From: Lycium barbarum
Taxonomy: Eukaryota; Streptophyta; Magnoliopsida; Solanales; Solanaceae
Assembly (NCBI RefSeq): GCF_019175385.1
Contig: NC_083348.1
Coordinates: 48,878,950-48,942,949, forward strand
Reading direction: 5' to 3'
Length of the DNA stretch: 64,000 nt
Position numbers and translations under genes: made by a program. Numbering within the stretch: position 1 is the first letter of the stretch; every line of letters starts with the position of its first letter. Below the pieces are notes generated by a model. That model had not been told where the DNA came from and ran no database searches. It was given only the letters and a program-made list of their open reading frames with translations. This document shows, in pieces, positions 12,257 through 24,410 of the stretch.

Positions 12257-12619
12257 TACTCCCCACACTTTTAATAAACAAAAAGGAAAAAAAGAAACTT
12301 TCCACAAGGCGCAACAAAATTGTCCAGAATTCATAGTAAAAAATCCTTCGATTTTTTTTTTGTACTTATATATTGTTTAGGTATGAAGAAAATTGATTTT
12401 TTTTCCGCATGAAATAGAATTTGTAGGCGAAGACTTTTTGTTTCATCAAGCAAAACTTTATTTAAAAGGTAACGATGTATCAATTGTCATTCCTTATGAT
12501 AGACTTTAATCGTTTTCAAAATCATAATTGCTCTACAGAACGCAAATTAAAAAGACTTAATAATATCCTCATAACATATAATCCAGATGCAGTAACTACA
12601 TACACTAGTCAACCTGCAA
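12257..12619. other. AT-rich spacer, nothing recognised
   Basis: Low-complexity AT-rich sequence between two duplicated blocks. No coding or RNA feature is seen. Confidence 0.45.
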
Positions 12620-13031
12620 AAAACACAACCAAAATAAATTAAATCAAGAAAAGGAGAAAGGAAACATCATAAATAACCTCCCAAAAAAAAAAAAAAAAAC
12701 ACAACCAAAATCAGTGAAATCAAAAAAGGAGAAAGAAAACTATCATAAAGTTATAACACGCCCAACAAAATTCAAGCCAAAAAAAAAAATGATACAAACA
12801 CATTTTTAGATCACAATAGTTCCAACTACAAAACCAAAATCAATGAAATAAAAAAAGGAGAAAGGAAACACCATAAATTCATAACCTGCAAAAAGAAAAG
12901 AAGGAAAAAACAACCAAAATGAGTGAACTCAACAAAGGAGAAAGAAAATGATCATAAAGTCATAACATGGCCATCACAATTCAAGCAGAAAAAATGCTTC
13001 AAACACAGTTTCAATGCACAATAGTTCCAAC
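12620..13031. repeat. degenerate tandem duplication, about 205-bp unit
   Basis: A composite unit is present twice (about 12620-12830 and 12830-13031). It holds ACCAAAAT..GTGAA, AAAGGAGAAAG, a CATAA phrase, the same again with ACACGCCCAACAAAATTCAAG or its variant, and the ending CACAATAGTTCCAAC. Within each unit the first half is itself repeated, giving an ABAB pattern. A-runs separate the parts. No coding content. Confidence 0.55.
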
Positions 13032-13535
13032 AAAGAATATTGTAAAATAAGCAAAGTTTAAAGCCACAATGAACAATAATAATTGAATTACAAATTTTAC
13101 TCTTTTCAACTGAAAAAGGTATCAAACATACACAAAAAATTCAAAGTTCACATGCTTTAGAAATAATATTATAGGAATCATATAGGGATCATTAGCTTCG
13201 TAAAAATGTCGTATCCTGAGCTTTAGGACTTCTAGACTTATATTCATCATCGGTATCGTCATGCTCGTAACATATCTCTTTTATTTATCTAGTATGAAGC
13301 TCTTTATAATCGTAGACTCATAGTTCCCAATATGTAGGAAAATCATGGAGAGATGGGAGGATTCATACCATAAGAGTCATGCCTTAGAAAGAAGGGACTA
13401 GCCTTACATACCTCTTTCGTTTAACAATTTCCATTGCTTGATTGTTCGCCTTCAATGCTCACGTTTCTACCTTTAAGAGAATTCACATTCACATTAGTTA
13501 ATCGATTATATGAACGTGCTTACCAAAGCTAAAGA

Positions 13536-13568
13536 AAATTGGGCAGCATTTCCTTTGTTTATACAACC
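13536..13568 (-). promoter_or_regulatory. putative LTR core promoter block of E
   Basis: On the minus strand GTATAAACAAAGGAAATGCT is followed by GCCCAATTTTC. TATAAACA, GGAAATGCTGCCC and spacing match the block found in every LTR of the nest. Assignment as TATA box plus start region is inferred from this conservation. Confidence 0.45.
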
Positions 13569-14195
13569 TTCCCCATATTGTATATCAACTCCCAAACATT
13601 TATAAAAGCGTTCACAATATCATAACCAACAATCTTCATTCATCTACATTACCCTCATTTCACAATTCCACTTCAATTCACTTCCAATCATCCATATTCA
13701 TAGTCATAACACACGATTACATTCATTCATATAAAATGTCTATCCCATGTTCTTAACATCATTTATAGCATAACCATAATCATAACACATCAAGAATCAT
13801 GACTCAACCCAAGGCTATTGCTCAAAAGTGATACTATTCCACATTCATGACCCATTTTCTATATTCTTCTACAATCCAAGTGTCTCAACTTTTTAATACC
13901 TTAAACAACATGTAAATACCATAAAAATTACCTTAGATGGTGTGGGAATGAACCTTGAGCGCAAACACTTCACTTGAGCAAAACCCTAGTTTCATCTTCA
14001 CTTGGATTCCTTGTCTTGGATGAACTTTAATGAGTTTCTTACACTTGATTTCCTTGGTTTGATGTATTTGATCATAATTATCCCTTGAATTCGTGTGGAA
14101 GAAGTGTAGAGAGATGTTTTAGAGAGAAGGGGTGTGAAGGGAAAATGAAATGAAATGAACTTGGATCCCTTATTAATACACAAAAATCTGACCCG

Positions 14196-14346
14196 TCATG
14201 GATATACGGACCAACATACGGTCCGTATCTTTTATACGGGCCGTATGTCTGGCCGTATGTTCGGTCCAGTAAGGGTTTCCCATCTTGGCTAATATACGGC
14301 TTAACATACAGCCAATATAATTTATACGGCCAGAATGTTGGGCCGT
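14196..14346. repeat. clustered ACGGWCCGT / ACGGSCCGT palindromes in LTR E
   Basis: Several short dyads of the form TACGG(A/T/G/C)CCGTA occur within 150 bp (for example CATACGGTCCGTATC and ATACGGGCCGTATG). The same motif class clusters at the same place (just inside the 5' end) of LTRs A and B. Confidence 0.7.
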
Positions 14347-14694
14347 ATAATGCCCAGCTGTTCCAATTTCGTTCTCGTCGACTCGTTTGATCTCCAATCC
14401 TTATGGAACCTTCTTGACAGTTGTTGAACACCTCAATACCAATCTAATAGACGTTATAAATATTCTCCAAAGCATTATTAAATCATCATTAATTCGTTAC
14501 TCGTAAATCCTTTCCGATATATCTCGTATGTCTTGCCTCCTCTTGGCAAACTTTCTTCTCTTACTTCGAATGTCTTTGAAATCTCATTTAGAATCATCAA
14601 ATGTTATTCCTTACTTATCAAAACATCGCATACGTTGTACCCTTCATCAGTATATTCACTATGCATGAACGAAAAATTTTTCCGAGGTGTAACA

Positions 14695-15176
14695 CAATAG
14701 CTGCAGCTCCGAATCAAATTGAGCTCCTCTATGCAGTCTCTGAGCAAGCGGTCTATGGATCAAGTCTATCTCCCTGTCAACCTACGGGCATGACGCAGTG
14801 TCCACAAACAAAAGGACATTAGTACGAATAATGTACTGAGTATGGAATGCATAATCAATAACATAATAGAAGCATGAGCGATAACATAAGAAAGAAGAGT
14901 CATGGGATGAGAGAGCCATTTATACGACTAGCGACGTTCATTATATTCACTTACCCGCTCTAATGGGAACCTTCCATTACATACACTTATACATATAGTA
15001 GTATCATACCCGACCATAGAGGTTCGGTGTCTTACATACCCGACCACGACAAGGTTCGGTTTATACATACCTAGCCCTACCAAGGCTCAGTGTTATCCGT
15101 ACCCAACTGCAGTGGTGTGCGCGCGATAGATATCATACCCGGCCATATAAGCTCGGTGTTCTTAATAGTCATACTT

Positions 15177-15215
<39 letters not shown>

Positions 15216-16759
15216 AACATAGGAGTACATACGTATCCTCAACATCATCATCATCATCATCATCATCACTTTCCTTATATCCTTCCTTAGAGGATCAAAT
15301 ATCATAGAATGAGACTAATGGTATCGTGAGAATATCAAGAATCATGAGTTTTAGTGATTTAAGGAATGAAGTCATCTTGGAAAACATTTTGGAATTCACG
15401 TGAAGGTACAGAACAATGGGATCATGCCTTAAGAAAGAAGGGTTAGCCTTACATACCTCTTTGTCTTCTTAACTATCTACCGTTCACCACCAAGGCATGA
15501 GAAACCTACATTTAAAAGGATTCATACCATGGTTAAGTCTTAAAGACACTCTTGAATTCAAACTAGAATAACTCACGAGCTAACAAAAATTGGGCAGCAT
15601 TTTCCCTATTTCATCGACGTTCACCATATCGCAAAACAACTCCCAAACAACCATAATAACATCCACAATATCATACTCAAGTAGTCATATTCAATTAAGT
15701 CTCACAATTCATTCTCATATTCAACTTACATCAAGAACTTCACATCCACCCTTTGCACAATTTTATACAACACTTCCTTGTCATCATTAATACCCTTCAT
15801 AGCAAGATTATATCCATATCATACTAAGAATCATGACTCAAGTTAGTTTACTACTCAAAAACATCATGAAATCTACATTTAGGCCTCATCTTCTACTTTC
15901 TCCTTTCACCCAAGTTATTCAACAACTAAGCATTCTTAATAACATGTAGTAAGTATGAAAACTAACCTTTTATCTCATAAGAATGAGCTTTGGAGCAAGT
16001 TATCAACATGTATGAAAACCCTAGCTTTAATACCCAAGAAATTCTTGAAGTCTACTAACCCTAGCGAGTCTTCCAGCACATGGATATCTTGATTCTTGCC
16101 TCTTGATCTTTAATTTCTCTTGAGTTTGAGTGGAATATGCTTGGGAGAAGATTATAGAGCTTTTAAGAGTTGTGGAGAACGTGGGAAATGAAAAATGTGA
16201 ACTTGGGTCATATATATATATATAAAGGGAAAAATCTAGAAAAAGTGACCCGACTCGGTTATACGGACACTTATACGGTCCGTATAAGTTTATACGGTCC
16301 GTATAAGTGACCGTATAATCCCACCAGGGATTGGCCTTCTCTAGAAAGGTTGTACGGACCCCTATATGGACCGTATAAAGTTATACGAACCGTATAAGTT
16401 GTTGTATAACTCAACTTTTCCGAAGTTGTTCTCGTTGATTCGTTCGATCTCAAATCCTTATGGAACCCTATTAACACTTATATAACACTTCATTAACCAT
16501 CTTAGAGGCTCTACGGCAGCTGCTCAAGACATTACTAAATACGCATCAACTCAACTATTGCGAAAACCTTTCCAAATATGACTTACATCTCACTTCCTCC
16601 AACGAACTTAGTTTCACATATTCATATGACTTCAAAATCCTATGGTACGCACTTTAAGCTATCTACTACTTTCCTTAACCTCGTAAGGACTTCTTATTCA
16701 CCTTAAGCTCGCATTAGTCTACTTGCACGGCAACTATCCGAAATCTCCGAGATGTAACA
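14695..16759 (-). repeat. 3' LTR of element A (partial)
   Basis: It ends on the right in GATGTAACA (16751-16759), the complement of the LTR start TGTTACATC, next to a purine tract. From 14695 on it matches 20875-21919 base for base with scattered changes, including a TA microsatellite (about 15180-15206) and a CAT run (about 15245-15268). The three-stem-loop block lies at 14781-14844 and the promoter-like block at about 15586-15612, both on minus. Confidence 0.85.
16257..16412. repeat. clustered TATACGGWCCGTATA palindromes in LTR A
   Basis: At least five copies of TTATACGG(T/A)CCGTATAA-like dyads lie within 150 bp, such as 16272-16288 and 16297-16310. They sit 350-500 bp from the LTR 5' end, in what should be U3. 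Confidence 0.7.
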
Positions 16760-16795
16760 TTCTTCCCCCCTAAGAAAAATTCGCCCTCGAATGTT
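16760..16795 (-). promoter_or_regulatory. polypurine tract and adjoining inverted repeat of element A
   Basis: On minus a G-rich purine tract (TTAGGGGGGAAGAA) directly precedes the 3' LTR and would prime plus-strand DNA synthesis. Just upstream is AACATTCGAGGGCGAATTTT, a decayed form of the inverted repeat found intact in B, X1 and X2. Confidence 0.75.
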
Positions 16796-16989
16796 AGACT
16801 TTTGGGGATCCTACAAAAATTTTACCAGAGTTTCCCTTGTAATATGGAACTACCATCCTGTCATAGTAACCCCAAATATATCGCCTCACAGGGCTACAAC
16901 AACAACGACAATAACTATTGCCACACACAACCAAGAAAGTATCAAGAAAGCAATATATACCTGGGGACGATGGCGCCTCTGCCTGAGTC

Positions 16990-18267
16990 TCCTCTGGGGG
17001 TGGAAATAAGTTTGGGTACGTGAACTTCATGTCTTCTTCTGCTTCCTAGGTCATTTCCTCTCTATTATTATTTCTCCATAAGACTTTAACTAAAGCTACA
17101 TCTTTGGTTCTGAGTCTCCGTACTTGCCTATCTAGAATGGCAATGGGAACTTCTTCATAAGACAATTGTTCAGTGACTTAGACATCATCTACTGGTACAA
17201 TTTTGGAAGGGTCTCCAATGCACTTACGAAGCATCGATACATGAAAAACCGGATGGACTGACTCCAAATTCGGAGGTAGATCTAATTTGTAAGCCACTTG
17301 GCCTACCATGCGTACAATCTCATAAGGTCCAATGTACCAGGGACTAAGCTTGCCCTTTTTCCCAAATCTCATGACGCCCTTCATTGGCGACTTGGAACTC
17401 TAAATCTCGTCGACGATTATCTGCATAGGATTTCTGGCAACTCTGAGCTGTTAATAGTCGATCCTGTATAAGCTTGACCTTCTCTATAGCTTGCCGTACC
17501 AATTCTGGCCCTATTAATTTATTCTCCCCTACTTAAAACCACCCAATTGGCGATCTACACTTGCGCCCATATAAAGCCTCATATGGGACCATTTGGATGC
17601 TAGAATGATAACTGTTGTTATAAGAAAATTCAATAAGCGGTAAGTGATCATCCCAACTACCTCCAAAATCCAATACACATGCCCATAGCATATCCTCAAG
17701 AGTCTGGATGGTACGCTCAACTTGTCCATCAGTCTGTGGATGAAATACTGTGCTAAAACTCACCTGAGTCCCTAAACCTTCTTGAAAAGATTTCCAGAAA
17801 TTAGCCGTAAACTGTGTCCCTCTATCGGAAATAATAGCTACGGGAACACCTTCGATTCGTACTATTTCTTTGACATAAAGCTTTACATAATCTTCTGCTA
17901 CATATGTAGTTCTGACTGGTAGGAAATGAGCTGACTTCGTAAGTCTATCCATAATTACCTATATAGAATCGTACTTACGTCGAGAATGGGGTAACCCTAC
18001 AATGACATCCATATTAATCACTTCCCATTTCCAAGTCGGAATTTCCATAGCTTGCAACAATCCACCAAGCATTTGATGCTCAATTTTCACTTGTTGATAA
18101 TTAGGACACTGGGCCACGAATTTCGCGATATCTTTCTTCATTCCATTCCACCAATATATAGATTTAAGATCATGATACATTTTTGTTGCTTCGGGTGAAC
18201 AAAATAATGGGAACAATGGGCTTCTCTCAAAATCTGCTGACGTAATCCTGCAACATCGAGAACACAC
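16990..18267 (-). pseudogene. element A integrase and chromodomain (broken)
   Basis: Integrase would insert the cDNA copy. On minus: the zinc-binding part with [12 protein letters not shown] (second Cys of CPNC changed to Tyr), MDVIVGLP (first Asp of DD35E), [13 protein letters not shown] (second Asp), [15 protein letters not shown] (Glu), and [16 protein letters not shown]. The GPY/F-type region follows at 17384-17178 (KGVMRFGKKGKLSPWYIGPY, HVSMLRKCIGDPS), then a chromodomain-like tail near 17150-17000 (VKVLWRNNNREEMT, stop, EAEED). Frame breaks and stops occur near 17955, 17530, 17400 and in the chromodomain. Confidence 0.87.
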
Positions 18268-20016
18268 AACCTGCCCCGGTATTGGAGAACTCCATCTCCA
18301 GAAATCTCAAAGAATGCCTTTTTCTTCTGAGGAAGTGTATTCCTTTGATGAACTAGCATAGGATCCTTGTATTGACGTTCTTTCACTTCAAATACTAGCG
18401 ACGAGACAACTGAATTTTGAATAGTAGCTCCTATATTGCCCGAGTCCACTATCCGGACTCCTAGGCTAGCTAACTGCTGAAGTTCATGAGCTAACTCTAT
18501 TTTCTCTAGCTGAACATCACATAAACTTCCCATAGATCTATGGCTAAGAGCATCAGCCACAACGTTCGCCTTCCCGGGGTGATACAGGATGTTATCATCA
18601 TAATCTTTCAACAATTCCAACCATCGCCGTTGTCATAAATTCAATTCCTTCTGCTTGAAAATATACTGAAAGCTCTTGTGATCTATATAAATATTAACAT
18701 GGACACCATACAAGTAATGCCTTCACATCTTCAATGCATAGATCACAGTAGCTAACTCTAGATCATGGGTTGGATAATTTTTCTCATGTTTCCGCAACTG
18801 CCTAGAAGCATACGCAATCACCTTATCATGTTGCATCAACACATACCCTAATCCAATGCCTGAAGCATCACAATAAACAACATAGCCTTCTGATACCTCT
18901 GGAAGTGTCAGGACAGGGGCAGAAGTTAATCTATTCTTTATCTCTTGAAAGCTACGTTCACAAGCATCCGTCTATTTAAATTTAGCAAATTTTTGGGTTA
19001 ACTTCGTGAGTGGTGTAGAGATAGAAGAAAAGCCTTCTACAAACCTCCTGTAATAACCTGCTAAACCCAGAAAACTACGAACTTCCGTAGGTGTTGTAGG
19101 CCTCGGCCAAGTCTTCACGGCCTCGGCCAAGTCTTCACGGCCTCAATCTTTTGGGTATCTACTCGAATACCATCAGCTGAATAATATGCCCCAAAAAGGT
19201 CAACGAATTCAACCAAAATTCACACTTTGAAAATTTTGCAAATAACTCTCGAGTTTGAAGAACTCTAAGAACGGTACATAAATGATCTGCATGTTCTGCC
19301 ATGGACCTAGAATATACCAGGATATCGTCAGTGAACACAATCACAAATAAATCCAAGAAAGGCCTGAACACATAGTTTATCAAATCCATGAATACCACCG
19401 GTGCATTAGTTAGCCCAACTGATATTACCCGGAACTCGAAATGACCATATCTTGTCCGAAAAGTCGTCTTAGGAATATCTTCCTCCCTAACTCTAACCTG
19501 GTGATACTCGGATCTAAAGTCTATCTTTAAAAACCATTTGGCACGTTGTAATGGATCAAATAAGTCATCAATCCTTGGAAGCGGATATTTGTTCTTGGTT
19601 GTCACCTTATTATGTTGTCTGTAATCAATGCACATTCGCAGGGAGCCATCCTTCTTTCTTACGAACAACACGGGTGCTCCCCACGGGGATGAACTAGGCC
19701 TAATAAAGATTTTTTCAAGCAACTCCTTCAATTGCTCCTTCAACTCGTTCAATTATGCGGGTGCCATTCTATAAGGAGGCATAAATATGGGTTTAGTATC
19801 CAGTAGCACATCGATAGCAAAATCAGTCTCCCGCTTTGGGCGAAGGCCTGGATGCTCATTCGGGAATACATCCGAAAACTCAATCACTACGGGGACAAAC
19901 TGAAGAGTCGGTGATTCGGCTTCTATATCTTGACCTCGGACTAAATGATAAATACATTCTTTAGAAATCATTTTCCTTTCCTTGAGGTAGGAAATAAACC
20001 TACCTCTCGGAGACAC
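18268..20016 (-). pseudogene. element A reverse transcriptase and RNase H (broken)
   Basis: On minus, 20016-19753 covers the protease-RT linker ([24 protein letters not shown]). 19752-19159 is the RT ([28 protein letters not shown] and [11 protein letters not shown], with the TDD form of the catalytic box). The RNase H region 19158-18620 is disrupted: a 20-bp direct duplication at 19101-19140 shifts the frame. 18620-18138 holds the end of RNase H ([19 protein letters not shown]) and the start of integrase. Not translatable as one protein. Confidence 0.87.
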
Positions 20017-20028
20017 TGTATTTCTTTT

Positions 20029-20544
20029 CTATTCCAAAATTGGTTCTCCCGAAAATTGGAAGCGAACCATTTTCATTCTACAATCAACATTGGCATAGCA
20101 GGAAGCCAACCAATCCATGCCAATAATAACACCAAAGTCCACCATTTTTAACTCATGCAAATTAGCCACAGTACGATGATCACAAATCACAAATACACAA
20201 TTTCTATATACTCGACCAGTTATTACCGGTTCACCAATGGGTGTCGATACATCGAAAGGTTTAATTGACTCCGGTTTGACCCCAAATTGACCCGCAATAT
20301 ATGGAGTAACATATGACAATGTGGAGCCCGGATCTATCAATGCATATACATCAAGAGACAATACCAATAATATACCTGTAACAACATCAGGGAAGGACTC
20401 AAGATCCTGTCGTCCAGCCAAAGCATAAATACAGTGCTGAGGACCACCAGAACTGGGAGCTCCTCCTATACCTCTACCATGCCTGACCAGTTCCTTTGAA
20501 CCTTGCCCCAGAGGGCGTATAGATGATGAAGACCCGACCGCCAA
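20029..20544 (-). pseudogene. element A aspartic protease region
   Basis: The open stretch contains YALAGRQD, then VYALIDPGSTLSYVTPYIAG, the retroviral-type protease active site in the DPG form also used by B and D, and IIGMDWLASCYANVDCRMK. It would cut the Gag-Pol polyprotein. Upstream, where the zinc knuckle and capsid should be, coding similarity ends at about 20575. Confidence 0.85.
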
Positions 20545-20574
20545 CCCTGAAGGCTGGACCCTACCCCTACCACC

Positions 20575-21359
20575 ATCATCATACTTCTATAATCATAACT
20601 AAGTGAGCCACATGGCCTATTAACGAACTTTATGCCTCAATATTACCATTTCCGCTGAACTAGGGCAATTTTATTTCCACATAAACATGCCCATATACAT
20701 ATATACAAGCTGACTAGACTGACAAATTGATATACAAAATATAAACCGACTAGGCTAAGAGACATCTAACTGTACACAACTATCTACGAGCCTCTAATAA
20801 GAGTATGAAACATCGTGATATAGACGGGATAGGGCCCCGCCATGCCCATATGTATATACACAAAAGAACAGTACCAACAGCTATAGCTCCGAATCAAATA
20901 GAGCTCCTCTATGCAGTTTCTGAGCAAGCGGTCTATGGATCAAGTCTATCTCTCTGTCTACCTACGGGCATGACGCAGCGTCTATAAACAAAAGGACGTC
21001 AGTACAAATAATGTACTGAGTATGTAAGGCATAATCAATAACATAATAGAAGCATGAACGATAACATAAGAAATAAGATTTATGGGATGAGAGAGCCATT
21101 TATACCTCTAGCGATGTTCATCATATTCACTTACCCGCTTTCTAATGGGAACCTTCCATTATATACACTTATACATATAGTAGTATCATATCCGACCATA
21201 GAGGTTCGGTGTCTTACATACCCGACCATGACAAGGTTCGGTGTTATACATACCTAGCCCTACCAAGGCTCAGTATTATCCGTACCCAACTGCAGTGGTG
21301 CGCGCGCGATAGATATCATACCCGGCTATATAAGCTCGGTGTTCTTAATAGTCATATTT

Positions 21360-21395
<36 letters not shown>

Positions 21396-21919
21396 ACATA
21401 AGAGTACATACGTATCCTCAACATCATCATCATCATCATCATTACTTTTATTATATCCTTCCTTAGAGGATCAACTATCATAGGATGAGACCAATGGTAT
21501 CGTGAGAATATCAAGAATCATGAGCTTTAGTGATTCTAGCAATGAAGTCATCTTGGAAGACATTTTAGAATTCACGTGAAGGTACACAACAATGGGATCA
21601 TGCCTTAAGAAAGAAGGGTTAGCCTTACATACCTCTTTGTCTTGATAAATATCTAACGTTCACCGCCAAGGCATGAGAAACCTACATTTAAAAGGATTCA
21701 TACCATGGTTAAGTCTTAAAGACACTCTTGAATTCAAACTAGAACAACTCATGAGCTAACAAAAATTGGGTAGCATTTCCCCTATTTCATAGACTTCCAC
21801 CATATCGCAAAATAACTCCCAAACAACCATAATAACATCCACAATATTGTACTCAAGTAGTCATATTCAATTAAGTCTCACAATTCATTCTCATATTCAA
21901 CTTACATCAATAACTTCAC
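20575..21919 (-). repeat. 5' LTR of element A (partial)
   Basis: From 20875 it matches the left LTR of A; 20575-20874 is extra LTR sequence absent on the left side (CTATCTACGAGCCTCTAATA resembles the corresponding part of LTR B). The LTR end (TGTCA on plus) and primer site are missing. The three-stem-loop block is at 20961-21024 and the promoter-like block at about 21761-21790, both on minus. It is cut at 21919 by element C. Confidence 0.8.
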
Positions 21920-22751
21920 TGTTACACCTCGCAGTTCGAACGTTGAGTTCCGTTGGTGTTAACTGCTAAATTGTGAACACTCAAGTGATATGTGCCTATT
22001 TTATGGTTGTAAGGGTTTAAGATCATGCATGAGAAGTATCGAAAGGACTGGAGGGCAAGTGAATGAAGGAAATTAAGTTTGTCAGACTTTGGAGAAAATA
22101 TGAGGAGCAATTTTGGTCCAACTTGGCAGACGAATATCTTTTAGCATATGAAGTGTTATAAGGTGAAAAAATGCCTAAAATGAATTTTGTCGAGTCTATT
22201 TTCTAACGCAACAAACTGCTCGTTGATTGGACTTCGGAGTAGAGAATTATAGACGTTACAAGTTCAGCTAACAAAGCAAAAATACGTGCTCCAGTATTGC
22301 TGCAGTGAACCCGACCCGAATTTGACCCTTATAAAAAAGGTAAGAACCCCTTTTTTTCACCAAATTTTGCTGGAAAATTCCAGAAATTGAATAGAGAGAG
22401 TGAGCAAAACAAAAAGTGAGCAATTTTCAAGTATCGGAATAGTGGTTTAGGTCCGGGTAACGCATGGTTATGATTCTAGTATTGTTTTGCGGTGGATTTT
22501 AGCATTGATATTGAGGGTATTGCTGTCTTAACAAGAAAAGAGGTATGAATCTTTCTCTTTTGGTATTATTTAAGGTTTATTTACGGAGATAAAGTCGTTA
22601 AATAATTGTATAGTAAGTTGGTTAGTTAGGGAAGTTGGAAAACAGCGTGTGGGTTGTTTTATGGTACATATTGGTGATGGAAATGACGTTATTGATGTTG
22701 GTATTGTTGTTGTTGTTGTTGTTGATTGCTGAATTGAGATTTCGGGCTAGG

Positions 22752-22790
22752 CATATAAACAGGGGAGATACTGCCCGAATTTTGGCAGAA
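22752..22790 (+). promoter_or_regulatory. putative core promoter of LTR C
   Basis: TATAAAC at 22754-22760 is followed by AGGGGAGATACTGCCCGAAT. The same TATA-GGGGA-TGCTGCC arrangement recurs in all LTRs of the nest, which supports a TATA box with the transcription start close downstream. Not tested. Confidence 0.5.
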
Positions 22791-23120
22791 TCTAAAGGAG
22801 TTTGGTTTAAGGACTTGAGATAGGTATATGACGATAAGTCTAACGGTAGTATAATTTCTCTTGAATGTAGATTTTCAAGTTCGGGAAAACAAACGTTAAT
22901 TCGTAAGAGATAAATCAGGCATGTTTAGGTTAAATCTTTCTTTCAGAGGCATGATTCCTTTGTTTTAATTCCATACATGACATCCATAATATTTTTACTC
23001 CTAGAAATGCCAGAAGTCTATAGTTTCTGAAATTTTTTACGATGACTCCATTCTTAGAGATTTTCAAGCCTAAGTTTCTAGATGATTTCATGACGTGAAT
23101 GAGTCTGCTATATAATATAT

Positions 23121-23312
23121 GGCCTCAGCTTATGTCTGAGTGTGCTATAGCCTTAGCTTATGTCTGAGTGTGCTATGGCCTCAGCTTATGTCTGAGTGTG
23201 TGATGGCCTCAGCTTATGTCTGAGTGTGCTATGGCCTCAGCTTATGTTTGAGTGTGCTATGGCCTCAGCTTATGTCTGAGTGTGCTATATAACATATGGC
23301 ATCAGTTTATGT
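23121..23312 (+). repeat. 28-bp tandem repeat, six copies plus a remnant
   Basis: The unit starts GGCCTCAGCTTATGTCTGAG and ends TGTGCTAT. Six nearly identical copies follow each other, then a diverged one ending TTTATGTTATGG. The same unit occurs three to four times in both LTRs of X1, linking the two families. Confidence 0.9.
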
Positions 23313-23857
23313 TATGGATCATTCAAAGTGATACATGATAGTGGTGATGATTATGGTAGTGATGAAGATCCTTATTATCTAAACGAACCCAGCAAATAAA
23401 TGAACTCCAAAGACTCTATTCCTAGACAGTGTAGGAGCATTCGTATCTTTGACCTCTTGAGTCCCAAAGGGGCATCCATAAGTTGTGCAATTTCATAATG
23501 TTGTCTAATTCTCGAAGGGGACATTTAAAGGGTTTTCTATTTCCTATGCATTTAACATTTAAATTTTGGAGTCTCGAAGGAGAAAAATGAAAAGGGGAAG
23601 AAGTTCCCCTTTTGCGTTAAAATTGCTCCAAAGGGAGTCTTTTGATGGTTTTCAAAGATTTCATGCATTTGCATATTTACATACATGCACGACATCATTT
23701 CATGGGGAAGGGAAAAGGGCTAAGGCGTTATATACGCAAACCACCTGATCAGCTGGTATACGATGATTATGATGCCCGAAGGGGCTTCCCGAATGGGCCA
23801 TTATGCTATGATGCCCGAAGGGGCTGCGAGCAGGGTGAAGGCATGCATTATATATAT

Positions 23858-24410
23858 AGCCTTGTCGGCTTGCACAGTTTGGTTATGTTTGGTTAACTGT
23901 GACTCCTCAGGAGACAGGTTCATTCTAATATATATATACATACTCATGCTGCATTAAAAGTTCATATGCACATACATGTTTATTAGAGTGGTACGAATTG
24001 AGTCTATTACTCTTCTATCCTCCGAGCCGAGATATATTGTTTCAATTCTGCCTTACATACTTGGTACATTGTTCGTACTGACCCCCTTTCCTCGGGGGTT
24101 GCGTTTCATGCCCGCAGGTACAGGTGCTCAGATTGGCGATCCTACGACTTAGGACTTCGGCTCAGCTGCTTGGAGAGCTCAATTATTCCGGAGCTTGGGT
24201 CATTTTGGTACAAATCCTTTTGACATAGGCCTTGTCATACTCTTAGAGGTCTGTAGACATATGTGGGTTGTATATATATAGTCTGGTCAGCTATACAGAT
24301 GTAGTTCGTTTTGGATATTCACGTGTATAGTGGAAGCCTTGTCGGCTTGCACAGTTTGGTTATGTTTGGTTAACTGTGACTCCTCAGGAGACAGGTTCAT
24401 TCTAATATAT
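23858..24410 (+). repeat. 76-bp exact direct duplication inside LTR C
   Basis: The stretch starting AGCCTTGTCGGCTTGCACAG and ending TTCATTCTAATATAT is present at 23858-23933 and 24335-24410 and appears identical by eye. The upstream copy lies within a TA-rich run, suggesting it is the transposed one. Confidence 0.85.

Larger units (their letters stand above)
13140..14694 (-). repeat. LTR remnant E (Tekay-like), left side truncated
   Basis: The right border reads GGTGTAACA, the reverse complement of the LTR start TGTTACACC, at 14686-14694. It contains the promoter-like block (GGGCAGCATTTCC, 13550-13562 on plus) and a cluster of ACGG-type palindromes as in LTRs A and B. The LTR's other end is not found; similarity fades near 13140. 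It abuts LTR A at 14695 with no visible second border, so it may be a solo LTR inserted in A and later trimmed, or a deletion junction. Confidence 0.65.
14695..21919 (-). mobile_element. element A: Ty3/gypsy chromovirus (Tekay-like), outermost, damaged
   Basis: Two LTR parts (14695-16759 and about 20575-21919) flank a minus-strand pol remnant running from protease (20544) to chromodomain (about 17000). The left LTR lacks roughly its first 300 bp as seen on plus, cut at 14695 where LTR E begins. The right LTR is cut at 21919 by insertion of element C, so its remainder lies beyond the window. The gag gene, primer site and LTR end that should lie near 20575 are missing, which points to a deletion. 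Confidence 0.85.
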
